Source: Candidatus Blastococcus massiliensis AP3 (lineage in GTDB: Bacteria > Actinomycetota > Actinomycetes > Mycobacteriales > Geodermatophilaceae). From it: DNA of 64,000 nt. Where the stretch lies: positions 295,577 through 359,576 of the forward strand of contig NZ_HG931173.1 of NCBI RefSeq assembly GCF_000582785.1. Reading direction: 5' to 3'. Of this stretch, positions 43,703 through 52,428 are shown in pieces. Every line of letters begins with the position of its first letter. Position 1 is the stretch's first letter. The position numbers and the translations under genes are program-made. The notes under the pieces are model-generated. The model was not told the origin of the DNA. It was given only the letters and a program-made list of their open reading frames with translations, and did not search any database.

Positions 43703-44842
43703 ATGACCGGCACGAGGCCGCGCGAGAGCTCCGTCGACCGCATCCGCCAGCGGGTCGAGGAGAAGGCCGCCCGCCGGGCGGCCGCGGCGAAGGCCGCCTC
43801 CGACGGCGAGCCCGCGGCTGATCCCCACCGGCTCCCGGCAGGCGCTCCCGCGGGCGACCAGCTCCCGGGGATCGACGCCGCGTCGCCGACCGCGATCCCC
43901 GCACGCGGCTGGAAGCAGATCGTGAAGCGCGCATGGGCCGAGCACAACGCCGACAACATGCCGATCATCGCCGGCGGCGTGGCCTTCTTCGCCTTCCTGT
44001 CGATCTTCCCCGCGCTGATCGCAATGATCTCCATCTACGGGCTGATCGTCAGCCGCGAGCAGGCGGCGGAGCAGGTCGCGGAATTCACGAGCGGGCTGCC
44101 CGACGCTGCTCGTGAGCTGATCACCGAGCAGGTCACCGCCATCACCGACGCCGGCGGGGCGCTGACGTGGGGCCTGGTCGTGTCGACCGTCGCGGCGCTC
44201 TGGACCGCCTCGGGTGGCGTCAACAACATGGTCAAGGCGGTGAACATCGCCTACGACGAGGTCGAGACCCGCAACTTCGCGAAGCTGCGCGCGCTGTCCG
44301 TGGTGCTCACCGTCGGCGCGATCGTCTTCGTCGTGGTGACCATCGGCCTGATCGCCGTGCTGCCGGTGGTCCTCGACGCGCTCGCCCTGGGCGCCGTGGG
44401 CACCGTGCTGGCCGAGATCGCCCGCTGGGCCGGCCTGCTCGTCGTCGTCGCGGGTTCGCTCGCCGTGCTGTACCGGGTCGCCCCGGACCGCGACGCCCCG
44501 CGATTCCGGTGGGTGAGCCTGGGGTCGGTCGTGGTGACCCTCGTCTGGGCCCTGGTCAGCCTCGGCTTCACCTTCTACGTCAACAACTTCGGGTCCTACA
44601 ACGAGACCTACGGCGCCATCGCGGGCGTGATCGTGCTGATGCTGTGGCTGTACCTGACCTGCTACCTGGTGCTGCTGGGGGCGGAGATCAACTCGGAGGC
44701 CGAGCACCAGACGGGCCTCGACACCACCGACGGCGACCCCCAGCCGATGGGGCTGCGCGGCGCGGTGAAGGCGGACACGCTGCCCGAGAAGGCCGAGCCG
44801 GAGAAGGGCGACGACGACCCCACCCGCAAGAACGCGGGCTGA
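43703..44842 (+). CDS. YihY/virulence factor BrkB family membrane protein
   Basis: A 379-residue integral membrane protein of the YihY (former BrkB) family. The N-terminal 70 residues are a charged, Ala/Arg-rich tail (VDRIRQRVEEKAARRAAAAKAA). Six membrane helices follow, starting at IIAGGVAFFAFLSIFPALIAMISIYGLIV; the family motif MPIIAGGVAFFAFLSIFPAL and GSYNETYGAIAGVIVLMLWLYLTCYLVLLGAEINSE are clear. ATG behind GAAGGAGC. An acidic Lys/Glu tail ends the protein. Function uncertain; the name BrkB is not evidence of virulence. It follows the repeat and cassette. Confidence 0.9.
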   Translation: MTGTRPRESSVDRIRQRVEEKAARRAAAAKAASDGEPAADPHRLPAGAPAGDQLPGIDAASPTAIPARGWKQIVKRAWAEHNADNMPIIAGGVAFFAFLSIFPALIAMISIYGLIVSREQAAEQVAEFTSGLPDAARELITEQVTAITDAGGALTWGLVVSTVAALWTASGGVNNMVKAVNIAYDEVETRNFAKLRALSVVLTVGAIVFVVVTIGLIAVLPVVLDALALGAVGTVLAEIARWAGLLVVVAGSLAVLYRVAPDRDAPRFRWVSLGSVVVTLVWALVSLGFTFYVNNFGSYNETYGAIAGVIVLMLWLYLTCYLVLLGAEINSEAEHQTGLDTTDGDPQPMGLRGAVKADTLPEKAEPEKGDDDPTRKNAG

Positions 44843-44846
44843 ACGA

Positions 44847-45965
44847 TCAGCGGACGTGCGAGGGCACGAACGGCGGCTTGACGACCTCGACCACCTGCGG
44901 GCGTCCCCGGACGTCGACGGCGAGCTCCGCGCCCTGCTCGATCCCGGCTCCGGAGTCGAGCAGCGCCAGGGCGATCCCCGTCTTCAGCGTCGGGGAGAAC
45001 GTGCCGCTGGTGGTCTCGCCCACAGGCTCGCCGGCCGCGTCGAGCACCGCCATGCCCGCCCGCGGGATGCCACGGCCGGTGGCCTTCAGGCCCCACAGCA
45101 GCCGGGCCGGGCCGGCCTCGCGCTCGGCCAGCAGCGCCTCGCGGCCCCAGAACGCGGGCTTCTTCCAGCCGACGGCCCAGCCGGCCCTCGCCTGGACCGG
45201 CGTGATGTCCAGCGACAGCTCGTGGCCGTGCAACGGGTAGCCCATCTCGGTGCGCAGCGTGTCCCGGGCGCCCAGGCCGCAGGGACGGACACCGAGGTCC
45301 TGCCCCGCCTCCAGCAGCGCGTCCCACAGCTCGCCGGCCCGCTCCGCGGCGACGAGCAGCTCGTAGCCGTGCTCACCGGTGTATCCGGTGCGGCAGACGG
45401 TGACCTCCGCGCCGCCGGCGCCGGCGCCGGTCACGAACGACATGTAGGAGAGCTCGCCGGGCAGCCCGAGCAGCTCCAGCACCTGCAGGGAGCGGGGGCC
45501 CTGGACCGCGAGGACGGCGACCTCCTCGTGCCGGTTCTCCACGGCGACCCCCGCCGGCGCCTCCGCGGCCAGCCGGCCGAGCACGTCGGCGGCGTTCGCG
45601 GCGTTGGGCACCAGCAGCACGTCGTCGGGACCGTGCAGGTAGACGATCAGGTCGTCGACCACTCCCCCGGCCCGCGGATCGCCGTCGGGCAGGCAGCACA
45701 GCGTGTACTGGGCCTGTCCCGGTCCGATGCGCGACAGGTCGTTGGTCAGGCAGGAGTCGACGAACGCCGCCGCCCCGGGGCCGCGCACCGTGCCGGTGCC
45801 CAGGTGGGAGACGTCGAACAGCCCGACGCCCTCCCGGACGGCGGTGTGCTCGGCGAGCACTCCCCCGCCGGCGTACTCGATCGGCATGGACCAGCCCCCG
45901 AAGTCGGCGAGCTTGGCGCCGGCGGCGACGTGCCGGTCGTGGAGAGGCGAGGTCAGCGGGCTCAC
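44847..45965 (-). CDS. gcvT: Glycine cleavage system T protein (aminomethyltransferase)
   Basis: Transfers the methylene of the aminomethyl-lipoyl H protein to tetrahydrofolate. The 372-residue protein has the GcvT core: [55 protein letters not shown], the tight [17 protein letters not shown] and [12 protein letters not shown] start. The P and H proteins are not here. It corresponds to M. tuberculosis Rv2211c. Converges on the YihY gene at 4 bp and is divergent from pepB. Confidence 0.94.
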   Translation of the reverse strand: MSPLTSPLHDRHVAAGAKLADFGGWSMPIEYAGGGVLAEHTAVREGVGLFDVSHLGTGTVRGPGAAAFVDSCLTNDLSRIGPGQAQYTLCCLPDGDPRAGGVVDDLIVYLHGPDDVLLVPNAANAADVLGRLAAEAPAGVAVENRHEEVAVLAVQGPRSLQVLELLGLPGELSYMSFVTGAGAGGAEVTVCRTGYTGEHGYELLVAAERAGELWDALLEAGQDLGVRPCGLGARDTLRTEMGYPLHGHELSLDITPVQARAGWAVGWKKPAFWGREALLAEREAGPARLLWGLKATGRGIPRAGMAVLDAAGEPVGETTSGTFSPTLKTGIALALLDSGAGIEQGAELAVDVRGRPQVVEVVKPPFVPSHVR

Positions 45966-46001
45966 GCGGCCCAACGTATCGGGCGCTCCTAGGATGCGAG
46001 C

Positions 46002-47513
46002 GTGCCGCCGACGATCACCGCCACCGACCAGTCCCTCGAGCAGCTCACCGCCGACGCCGTCGTCGTCGCGGTCGGCAAGGGCCCCGACGGGCCGCTGCCC
46101 ACGCCCGGGGCCGAGGCGGTCGACCGGCTGCTGGGCGGCCGGCTGTTCAGCGCCCTCGCCGACCTCGGCGCCCGGGGTGGCGAGGACGAGGTCACCCGCC
46201 TGCCGTCCTTCGGCAACGGCCCCTACCCCGTCGTGGCCGTCGTCGGCCTCGGTGCCCCCGACGCCGCGGGCAGCTACACCCCCGAGCAGGTGCGCCGCGC
46301 CGCCGGTGCGGCCAGCCGGGCGCTGACCGGCCGCCGTTCCGTGGTGACCCTGCTGGCCGCCGTCGGTGGCGCCCCGGACGCCGAGCGGCTGCACGCCGTC
46401 GGCGAGGGCGCCCTGCTCGGCGCCTACGAGTTCACCGCGTACAAGTCCGACCTGCCCTCGAACCGGCCGGTGCCGCCGCAGGAGATCACCGTCGTCGTCC
46501 CCGGTGCCGCGGAGGCCGAGACCGCGCTGCGCCGGGTGCGGGCGGTCGCCGACGCGGTGTTCCTCGTGCGCGACCTGGTGAACACCCCGCCGAACGACCT
46601 CTTCCCCGCCGAGCTGGCCGCCCGCGGCGCGGCCGCCGGCGAGAAGCTGGGGCTGGCCGCCGAGATCCTCGACGAGGACGCGCTGGCCGCCGGCGGTTAC
46701 GGCGGCATCCTCGCCGTCGGCTCCGGCTCCACCCGCAAGCCGCGGCTGCTGCGGCTGACCTACACCGGCGCCGGCGCGCGGAAGAAGATCGCGCTGGTCG
46801 GCAAGGGCATCACCTTCGACACCGGCGGGATCTCGATCAAGCCCGCCGCGAAGATGGAGGACATGAAGAGCGACATGGCCGGCGCCGCGGCCGTGATCGC
46901 CACCGTGTGCCTCGTGGCCCAGCTCGGCCTGCCCGTCGAGGTCACCGCCACCGTCCCCATCGCCGAGAACATGCCGGGCGGCGCCGCCTACCGCCCCGCC
47001 GACGTCGTCACGTTCCGCAACGGCAAGAAGGCCGAGATCACCAACACCGACGCCGAGGGCCGGGTCGTCCTGGCCGACGCCATCGCCCGCGCGGCCGAGG
47101 ACCAGCCCGACGCGCTGCTGGAGACCTCGACCCTCACCGGCGCGCAGACCGTCGCGCTCGGCGCCCGCACCTCCGGGGTCATGGGCTCCGACGACCTGCG
47201 CGACGCCGTCGTCGCCGCCTCCAAGCGCAGCGGCGAGAGCATGTGGCCGATGCCGCTGCCGCCCGAGCTGCGGCGCGGCCTGGACTCCTCCGTGGCCGAC
47301 TTCGTCAACGCCAATGCCGACCGGCTCGGCGGCATGCTCGTCGGCGGGCACTTCCTCAAGGAGTTCGTGCCGGACGGCCTGCCCTGGGCGCACATCGACA
47401 TCGCGGGTCCGGGCTACAACACGAAGGGCGCCTGGGGCTACACGCCCAAGGGCGGCACCGGCGTCCCCGTGCGCACCCTGCTCGCCACCATCGAAGCCCT
47501 CATCGCCGACTGA
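46002..47513 (+). CDS. pepB: Leucyl aminopeptidase (M17, cytosol)
   Basis: Removes N-terminal residues from peptides in the cytoplasm. The 503-residue protein has a variable N-terminal domain and the M17 catalytic part: [16 protein letters not shown] (metal Lys and Asp), [25 protein letters not shown] (the conserved NTDAEGRL-type signature) and the [17 protein letters not shown] end. The dinuclear zinc ligands and catalytic Arg (GRVV) are present. GTG start, divergent from gcvT over 36 bp. It matches Rv2213. Confidence 0.95.
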   Translation: MPPTITATDQSLEQLTADAVVVAVGKGPDGPLPTPGAEAVDRLLGGRLFSALADLGARGGEDEVTRLPSFGNGPYPVVAVVGLGAPDAAGSYTPEQVRRAAGAASRALTGRRSVVTLLAAVGGAPDAERLHAVGEGALLGAYEFTAYKSDLPSNRPVPPQEITVVVPGAAEAETALRRVRAVADAVFLVRDLVNTPPNDLFPAELAARGAAAGEKLGLAAEILDEDALAAGGYGGILAVGSGSTRKPRLLRLTYTGAGARKKIALVGKGITFDTGGISIKPAAKMEDMKSDMAGAAAVIATVCLVAQLGLPVEVTATVPIAENMPGGAAYRPADVVTFRNGKKAEITNTDAEGRVVLADAIARAAEDQPDALLETSTLTGAQTVALGARTSGVMGSDDLRDAVVAASKRSGESMWPMPLPPELRRGLDSSVADFVNANADRLGGMLVGGHFLKEFVPDGLPWAHIDIAGPGYNTKGAWGYTPKGGTGVPVRTLLATIEALIAD

Positions 47514-47540
47514 GCCGGCTGGGATCAGGGAACCTGATCA

Positions 47541-47606
47541 TGGCGCGTCCTACCTCGGGGCAGACCGTGAGGGAGGACGCGCCACGGTGAGGGAGGACGC
47601 GCCACG
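47541..47606 (+). repeat. Tandem duplication forming alternative hairpins downstream of pepB
   Basis: The 20-base unit GTGAGGGAGGACGCGCCACG occurs twice without a gap (47567-47586 and 47587-47606). TGGCGCGTCCT at 47541-47551 is complementary to AGGACGCGCCA in each copy, so two mutually exclusive 11-bp hairpins can form. A small palindrome GATCAGG-GAA-CCTGATC lies just before. The element fills most of the gap between pepB and the convergent gene, and could act as a terminator. Confidence 0.75.
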
Positions 47607-47614
47607 GTGGAGGT

Positions 47615-47974
47615 CTACAGCCGGTTCTGCCTCTGGCGGGACGACCAGTCGCGCATGCGCTGGGGGTAGCCGGTGACCTGCGCGTCGTAGACGGGGATCG
47701 CCAGGTCGCGGGAGAGCTTCCGGGCGACGTCGGGGCCGTCGATGCGCCTGCGGGTCCACTCACCGTCGGCCGCCACCAGCACGATCGTGGTCTCGGTGAC
47801 CGCCGTCCGCGGCTCGACGTAGCCCTCGACGCCGCGACGCGAGCCGACGAACTGCTCCAGGTGGGACAGGTCCGCGCGCTGCGACCCACGGTCGAGGGTG
47901 CTCCTCCGGCCGTCGTCGCGCCCTCGTGCCGGGCCACGCCGGCGCCGGCCGCGCAGTCGGTCGAACAGCCCCAT
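47615..47974 (-). CDS. Small basic protein, unknown function
   Basis: A 119-residue protein. The first 35 residues are strongly basic and Arg-rich (GLFDRLRGRRRRGPARGRDD), then a small domain with ADLSHLEQFVGSRRGVEGYVEPRTAVTETTIVLVAADGEWTRRRIDGPDVARKLSRDLAIPVYDAQVTGYPQRMRDW (residues 35-105, described in part). This C-terminal region resembles proteins found next to lpd-type genes in Streptomyces, often annotated only as hypothetical or oxidoreductase, with no catalytic motif. ATG start. It is divergent from lpd by about 165 bp. Confidence 0.7.
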   Translation of the reverse strand: MGLFDRLRGRRRRGPARGRDDGRRSTLDRGSQRADLSHLEQFVGSRRGVEGYVEPRTAVTETTIVLVAADGEWTRRRIDGPDVARKLSRDLAIPVYDAQVTGYPQRMRDWSSRQRQNRL

Positions 47975-48139
47975 GGCCTCTCTCCCGTCGTCCGTCCCTC
48001 GCCCTGACGCGCTCGTGATCACCGGCGCGCTCGGGAAGGCAACGGCGCTCCGGGCCGGGTCGTTCCCGGAGTGGCAGGATGGACCCGAGGCCCCGCCCGC
48101 TCGAGCGCGGCCAGCCACCGCAACAGAGGAGCAGCACAC

Positions 48140-49519
48140 GTGAGCGCACCCACCTCCCCCGCCGACCTGGTCATCCTCGGCGGTGGCTCGGGTGGCTACG
48201 CCGCGGCGTTCCGGGCCTCGGAGCTCGGCCTGAACGTCGTCCTCATCGAGAAGGACAAGGTCGGCGGCACCTGCCTGCACCGCGGCTGCATCCCGACCAA
48301 GGCCCTGCTGCACGCCGGCGAGGTCGCCGACCTCGCCCGCGAGGGCGAGCAGTTCGGCGTCAAGACGTCACTGGCCGGCATCGACATGGACGGCGTCAAC
48401 AGCTACAAGGACGGCGTCGTCGCCAAGCTCTACAAGGGCCTGCAGGGCCTGGTGAAGGCCCGCAAGATCACCTACGTCGAGGGCGAGGGGCGGCTGACCT
48501 CCCCGACCACGGTCGAGGTGAACGGCCAGACCTACGAGGGCAAGCACATCCTGCTCGCCACCGGCTCCTACGCCCGCAGCCTGCCCGGCCTGGAGGTCGA
48601 CGGCACGAAGGTCATCACCAGCGACCACGCGCTGAACCTCGACCGGGTGCCGGCGTCGGCGATCATCCTGGGCGGCGGTGTCATCGGCTGTGAGTTCGCC
48701 AGCGCCTGGAAGTCCTTCGGCGTCGACGTGACGATCATCGAGGCCCTCCCCCACCTCGTCCCGCTCGAGGACGAGGCCGCCTCGAAGCTGCTGGAGCGCG
48801 CGTTCCGCCGTCGCAAGATCGGCTTCGAGCTGGGCAGCCGCTTCTCCGGCGTCCAGAACACGGAGAACGGCGTCAAGGTCTCGCTGGAGAACGGCAAGGA
48901 GATCGAGGCCGAGCTGCTGCTCGTCGCCGTCGGCCGCGGCCCGGTCAGCGAGGGCCTGGGCTACGAGGAGGCCGGCGTGCAGATGGACCGCGGCTACGTC
49001 CTCGTCGACGAGTACTGCTCGACCAACGTGCCGACCGTCTCCGCCGTCGGTGACCTCATCCCGACCCTGCAGCTGGCCCACGTCGGCTTCGGCGAAGGCA
49101 TCCTCGTCGCCGAGAAGGTGGCCGGGCTGAACCCGGCGCCGATCGACTACGCCGGCGTCCCGCGGATCACCTACTCCGACCCCGAGGTCGCCTCGGTCGG
49201 GCTCACCGAGGCCCAGGCCAAGGAGCGGTACGGCGAGGTCACGACCCTCACCTACGACCTCGCCGGCAACGGCCGCAGCCAGATCCTCAAGACGACCGGC
49301 GCGGTGAAGCTCATCCAGGCCCCCGACGGCCCGGTCGTCGGCATCCACATGGTCGGCAGCCGGGTCGGCGAGCTCATCGCCGAGGCGCAGCTGATCTACA
49401 ACTGGGAGGCCGAGGCCGACGACGTCGCCAGCCTCATCCACCCCCACCCGACGCAGAGCGAGGCGCTGGGCGAGGCCCACCTGGCTCTCGCCGGCAAGCC
49501 GCTGCACGTGCACGGCTGA
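48140..49519 (+). CDS. lpd: Dihydrolipoyl dehydrogenase (E3)
   Basis: Reoxidises dihydrolipoamide of 2-oxo acid dehydrogenase complexes and glycine cleavage, with FAD and NAD. The 459-residue protein has the FAD loop [15 protein letters not shown], the redox-active pair [16 protein letters not shown] (CxxxxC), NAD region [26 protein letters not shown], the second FAD strand AVGDLI and the dimer active-site HPHPTQSEA with the catalytic His. GTG start after GAGGAGC. It lies 47 bp before the E2 gene, giving an lpd-E2 pair. Confidence 0.96.
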   Translation: MSAPTSPADLVILGGGSGGYAAAFRASELGLNVVLIEKDKVGGTCLHRGCIPTKALLHAGEVADLAREGEQFGVKTSLAGIDMDGVNSYKDGVVAKLYKGLQGLVKARKITYVEGEGRLTSPTTVEVNGQTYEGKHILLATGSYARSLPGLEVDGTKVITSDHALNLDRVPASAIILGGGVIGCEFASAWKSFGVDVTIIEALPHLVPLEDEAASKLLERAFRRRKIGFELGSRFSGVQNTENGVKVSLENGKEIEAELLLVAVGRGPVSEGLGYEEAGVQMDRGYVLVDEYCSTNVPTVSAVGDLIPTLQLAHVGFGEGILVAEKVAGLNPAPIDYAGVPRITYSDPEVASVGLTEAQAKERYGEVTTLTYDLAGNGRSQILKTTGAVKLIQAPDGPVVGIHMVGSRVGELIAEAQLIYNWEAEADDVASLIHPHPTQSEALGEAHLALAGKPLHVHG

Positions 49520-49566
49520 CCCGCACCCCCTTTCCCTGCCCAGCGCCACGAAGGAGTCCCGCCCCG

Positions 49567-51432
49567 ATGCCGACGTCCGTCACCATGCCCGCCCTGGGCG
49601 AGAGCGTCACCGAGGGCACGGTCACCCGATGGCTCAAGCAGGAGGGTGAGCAGGTCGAGGTCGACGAGCCCCTCCTCGAGGTGTCGACCGACAAGGTCGA
49701 CACCGAGATCCCCTCTCCCGCCGCGGGTGTGCTGACCAAGATCCTCGTCGCCGAGGACGAGACCGTCGACGTCGGCGCCGAGCTGGCCGTCATCGGTGGC
49801 GACGGCGACGGTGGTGCCGGCGGCGGCGACGAGGCCGCGCCCCCCGCCTCCGCCGAGGACGCCGACACCGGCCAGACCCCCGAGCAGCAGGTCGAGGACG
49901 CAGGCCCCGGCGACGCCGACGAGCAGCCGGCCGCGCCCGAGCAGGAGGAGCAGCCGGCCGCGCCGTCCGGTGGTTCCGGTGGTGGCGGCGGCGAGGGCAC
50001 CCCGGTGACCATGCCGGCGCTCGGCGAGAGCGTCACCGAGGGCACCGTCACCCGCTGGCTCAAGGCCGTGGGCGACGAGGTCACCGTCGACGAGCCGCTG
50101 CTCGAGGTGTCCACCGACAAGGTCGACACCGAGATCCCGTCGCCGGTGAGCGGAACGCTGCTGGAGATCACGGTCGACGAGGACGAGACCGTCGACGTGG
50201 GTGCGCAGCTGGCCGTCATCGGAGCGGCCGGCGGCGGCTCGGCGCCCGCACCCGCGCAGGAAGCCCCGAAGCAGGAGGCCCCCAAGCAGGAGGCCCCGAA
50301 GCAGGAGGCCCCTGCCGAGGAGAAGCCCCAGGCCGCTCCGGCGGCCAAGCCCGCCGCCCCCGCCACCAGCCAGCCCGGTGGCGACTACGGCGCCAGCGGG
50401 GCCCAGCCCAGCCAGTCGCCGACGTCCGCGCCGCCGCCGCAGGTCGCTCCTCAGGCACCGGCCGGCCAGCAGTCCGGTGACGGCGGTGGTGACGCCGGCA
50501 GCTACGTGACGCCGCTGGTGCGCCGCCTGGCCGCGGAGAAGGGCGTCGACCTCGGCAGCCTCTCCGGCAGCGGTGTCGGTGGCCGGATCCGCAAGCAGGA
50601 CGTCCTCGCCGCGGCCGAGAAGGCATCCGCGAAGGCCCCGGCCGCTCCCGCCGCCGCCGGCGGTGGCGCCCGCACGCCGTCGCCGGCCGCGATGCCCGAC
50701 ACCTCCATGCGCGGGCGCACCGAGAAGATGTCCCGGCTCCGGACGGTCATCGCCAAGCGCATGGTGGAGTCGCTGCAGATCAGCGCGCAGCTGACGACGG
50801 TCGTCGAGGCCGACGTCACCCGCATCGCGCAGCTGCGCCAGCAGGTGAAGGGCGAGTTCGAGGCCCGCGAGGGCGTCAAGCTGTCGTTCCTGCCGTTCTT
50901 CGCGAAGGCGGCCGTCGAGGCGCTCAAGGCGCACCCGTCGGTGAACTCGTCCATCGACCAGGAGGCCGGCACCGTCACGTACCACGACGCCGAGAACCTC
51001 GGCGTCGCGGTCGACACCGACCGGGGCCTGCTGGTGCCGGTCATCCACGACGCCGGCGACCTCGGCCTCGGTGGTTTCGCCCGCAAGATCGCGGACCTGG
51101 CGGACCGGACCCGGTCGAACAAGGTCACCCCGGACGAGCTGGGCGGCGGCACCTTCACGCTGACCAACACCGGCAGCCGCGGCGCCCTGTTCGACACGCC
51201 GATCATCAACCAGCCGCAGGTGGCGATCCTCGGCGTCGGGTCGGTCGTGAAGCGCCCCGTCGTCGTCGAGGACGCCGAGCTCGGCGAGGTCATCGCCGTC
51301 CGGTCGATGGTCTACCTGGCCCTGACCTACGACCACCGCATCGTCGACGGGGCGGACGCCGCCCGCTTCCTCACCACCGTGAAGGAGCGGCTCGAGGCCG
51401 GTCAGTTCGAGGGCGAGCTCGGGCTGTCCTGA
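49567..51432 (+). CDS. sucB: 2-oxo acid dehydrogenase E2, dihydrolipoyl acyltransferase (SucB/DlaT type)
   Basis: Lipoyl-carrying acyltransferase. The 621-residue protein has two lipoyl domains ([27 protein letters not shown]; lipoyl Lys43 and Lys185), linked by acidic and Ala/Pro-rich stretches with a four-fold QEAPK-type repeat, a peripheral-subunit-binding domain ([21 protein letters not shown]... with [12 protein letters not shown], about 313-350) and the catalytic domain with [13 protein letters not shown] (His590). It matches mycobacterial DlaT (Rv2215), which serves the pyruvate dehydrogenase and peroxynitrite reductase; whether it serves pyruvate or 2-oxoglutarate is not decided by sequence alone. 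Confidence 0.94.
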   Translation: MPTSVTMPALGESVTEGTVTRWLKQEGEQVEVDEPLLEVSTDKVDTEIPSPAAGVLTKILVAEDETVDVGAELAVIGGDGDGGAGGGDEAAPPASAEDADTGQTPEQQVEDAGPGDADEQPAAPEQEEQPAAPSGGSGGGGGEGTPVTMPALGESVTEGTVTRWLKAVGDEVTVDEPLLEVSTDKVDTEIPSPVSGTLLEITVDEDETVDVGAQLAVIGAAGGGSAPAPAQEAPKQEAPKQEAPKQEAPAEEKPQAAPAAKPAAPATSQPGGDYGASGAQPSQSPTSAPPPQVAPQAPAGQQSGDGGGDAGSYVTPLVRRLAAEKGVDLGSLSGSGVGGRIRKQDVLAAAEKASAKAPAAPAAAGGGARTPSPAAMPDTSMRGRTEKMSRLRTVIAKRMVESLQISAQLTTVVEADVTRIAQLRQQVKGEFEAREGVKLSFLPFFAKAAVEALKAHPSVNSSIDQEAGTVTYHDAENLGVAVDTDRGLLVPVIHDAGDLGLGGFARKIADLADRTRSNKVTPDELGGGTFTLTNTGSRGALFDTPIINQPQVAILGVGSVVKRPVVVEDAELGEVIAVRSMVYLALTYDHRIVDGADAARFLTTVKERLEAGQFEGELGLS

Positions 51433-51443
51433 CAGCACCTCGA

Positions 51444-51473
51444 CCGGGGCCTCGGCATCCGCCGAGGCCTCGG
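51444..51473 (+). terminator. Terminator after the E2 gene
   Basis: CCGGGGCCTCGGC (51444-51456) pairs with GCCGAGGCCTCGG (51461-51473), one mismatch in 13, with a 4-base loop, 11 bp past the E2 stop. Confidence 0.75.
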
Positions 51474-51507
51474 TCGCGTTCCGGGGGGATCGCGTTCCAA
51501 GGGGGAT
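51474..51507 (+). repeat. Imperfect 17-bp tandem repeat before the TIGR01777 gene
   Basis: Two adjacent units, TCGCGTTCCGGGGGGAT (51474-51490) and CGCGTTCCAAGGGGGAT (51491-51507), lie between the E2 terminator and the next start codon, which has a GAGGGAGGT ribosome site. Nothing else stands out in this gap. Confidence 0.6.
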
Positions 51508-51522
51508 CGAGGGAGGTAGCTC

Positions 51523-52422
51523 GTGAAGGTCGCCGTGTCCGGCGCTTCCGGGATGATCGGCAGTGAACTCGTGCCCGCGCTGCGCGCCGACGGCCACGAG
51601 GTCCTGCGGCTCGTCCGCCGCACGCCACGCACCACCGACGAGCACCGGTGGGACCCCCAGGTGCACCGCATCGACCCGGCGATCCTGCAGGACGTCGACG
51701 CGGTCGTGAACCTGTCCGGCGTCGGGGTCGGCGACCGCCGGTGGAACGCCAAGCACAAGCGCGCCGTGCTCACCAGCAGGGTGGAGACGACCGCGACGCT
51801 CAGCCGCGCGCTGGCCGCAGCCGCCGCCGAGGACCCTTCCCGGCCGCGCGTCCTGCTCAACGCGTCAGCGGTCGGCTGGTACGGCGACACCGGTGATCGG
51901 GTCGTGGACGAGGACGACCCGGCCGGCCAGGACTTCCTGGCCCGTGTCTGCACGGACTGGGAGGCGGCGACGGGCCCCGCGGCCGAGGCCGGCGTCCGGG
52001 TGGTCACCCTCCGCACCGGGTTGGTCCTCGGGAAGGGCGGGCTGCTGGCCCGCATGCTGCCGATCTTCCGGCTCGGCCTGGGGGGACGACTCGGCGACGG
52101 CCGGCAGTACGTCCCGTGGATCAGCCAGCAGGACGAGCTGGACGCGATCCGCTTCCTGCTCACCAGCTCGGTGAGCGGCCCGGTCAACCTGACCGCACCC
52201 CACCCGGTGACCAACGCCGAGTTCACCCTCGCGCTGGGGCGCGCGGTTCGCCGTCCGGCGAAGCTCGTGGTGCCCGGCTTCGCGCTCCGGTTGGTGCTGG
52301 GCGAGTTCGCCCAGGTCGGTGCGCTGGCCGGGCAGCGCGCCGTGCCGACCAAGCTCCAGGCCGCCGGCTACCGGTTCACGCACACCGATCTCGACAGCGC
52401 GCTGCGCGCCGCCCTGACCTGA
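51523..52422 (+). CDS. TIGR01777 family NAD(P)-binding epimerase/reductase
   Basis: A 299-residue extended SDR of the YfcH/TIGR01777 family. It has GASGMIGSELV (NAD(P) loop), VNLSGVGVGDRRWNAKHKR, LLNASAVGWYGDTGD (catalytic-region Tyr), the FLARVCTDWEAATGPA segment and the C-terminal GPVNLTAPHPVTNAEFTLALGRAVRRPA. The member in M. tuberculosis, Rv2216, lies between dlaT and lipB, as here. Function unknown; some relatives are plant-chloroplast SulA-type cell division factors. GTG start after GGGAGG. Confidence 0.9.
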   Translation: MKVAVSGASGMIGSELVPALRADGHEVLRLVRRTPRTTDEHRWDPQVHRIDPAILQDVDAVVNLSGVGVGDRRWNAKHKRAVLTSRVETTATLSRALAAAAAEDPSRPRVLLNASAVGWYGDTGDRVVDEDDPAGQDFLARVCTDWEAATGPAAEAGVRVVTLRTGLVLGKGGLLARMLPIFRLGLGGRLGDGRQYVPWISQQDELDAIRFLLTSSVSGPVNLTAPHPVTNAEFTLALGRAVRRPAKLVVPGFALRLVLGEFAQVGALAGQRAVPTKLQAAGYRFTHTDLDSALRAALT

Positions 52423-52428
52423 CCCGGC

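Noticed and set aside
43703..44842. BrkB name as evidence of a virulence factor
   Set aside because: The YihY/BrkB name came from a mistaken RNase BN/BrkB assignment. Sequence shows only a six-helix membrane protein.
51474..51507. Imperfect tandem repeat before the TIGR01777 gene as an operator
   Set aside because: Imperfect, G-rich, overlapping the ribosome-site region. More likely terminator debris or slippage than a binding site.
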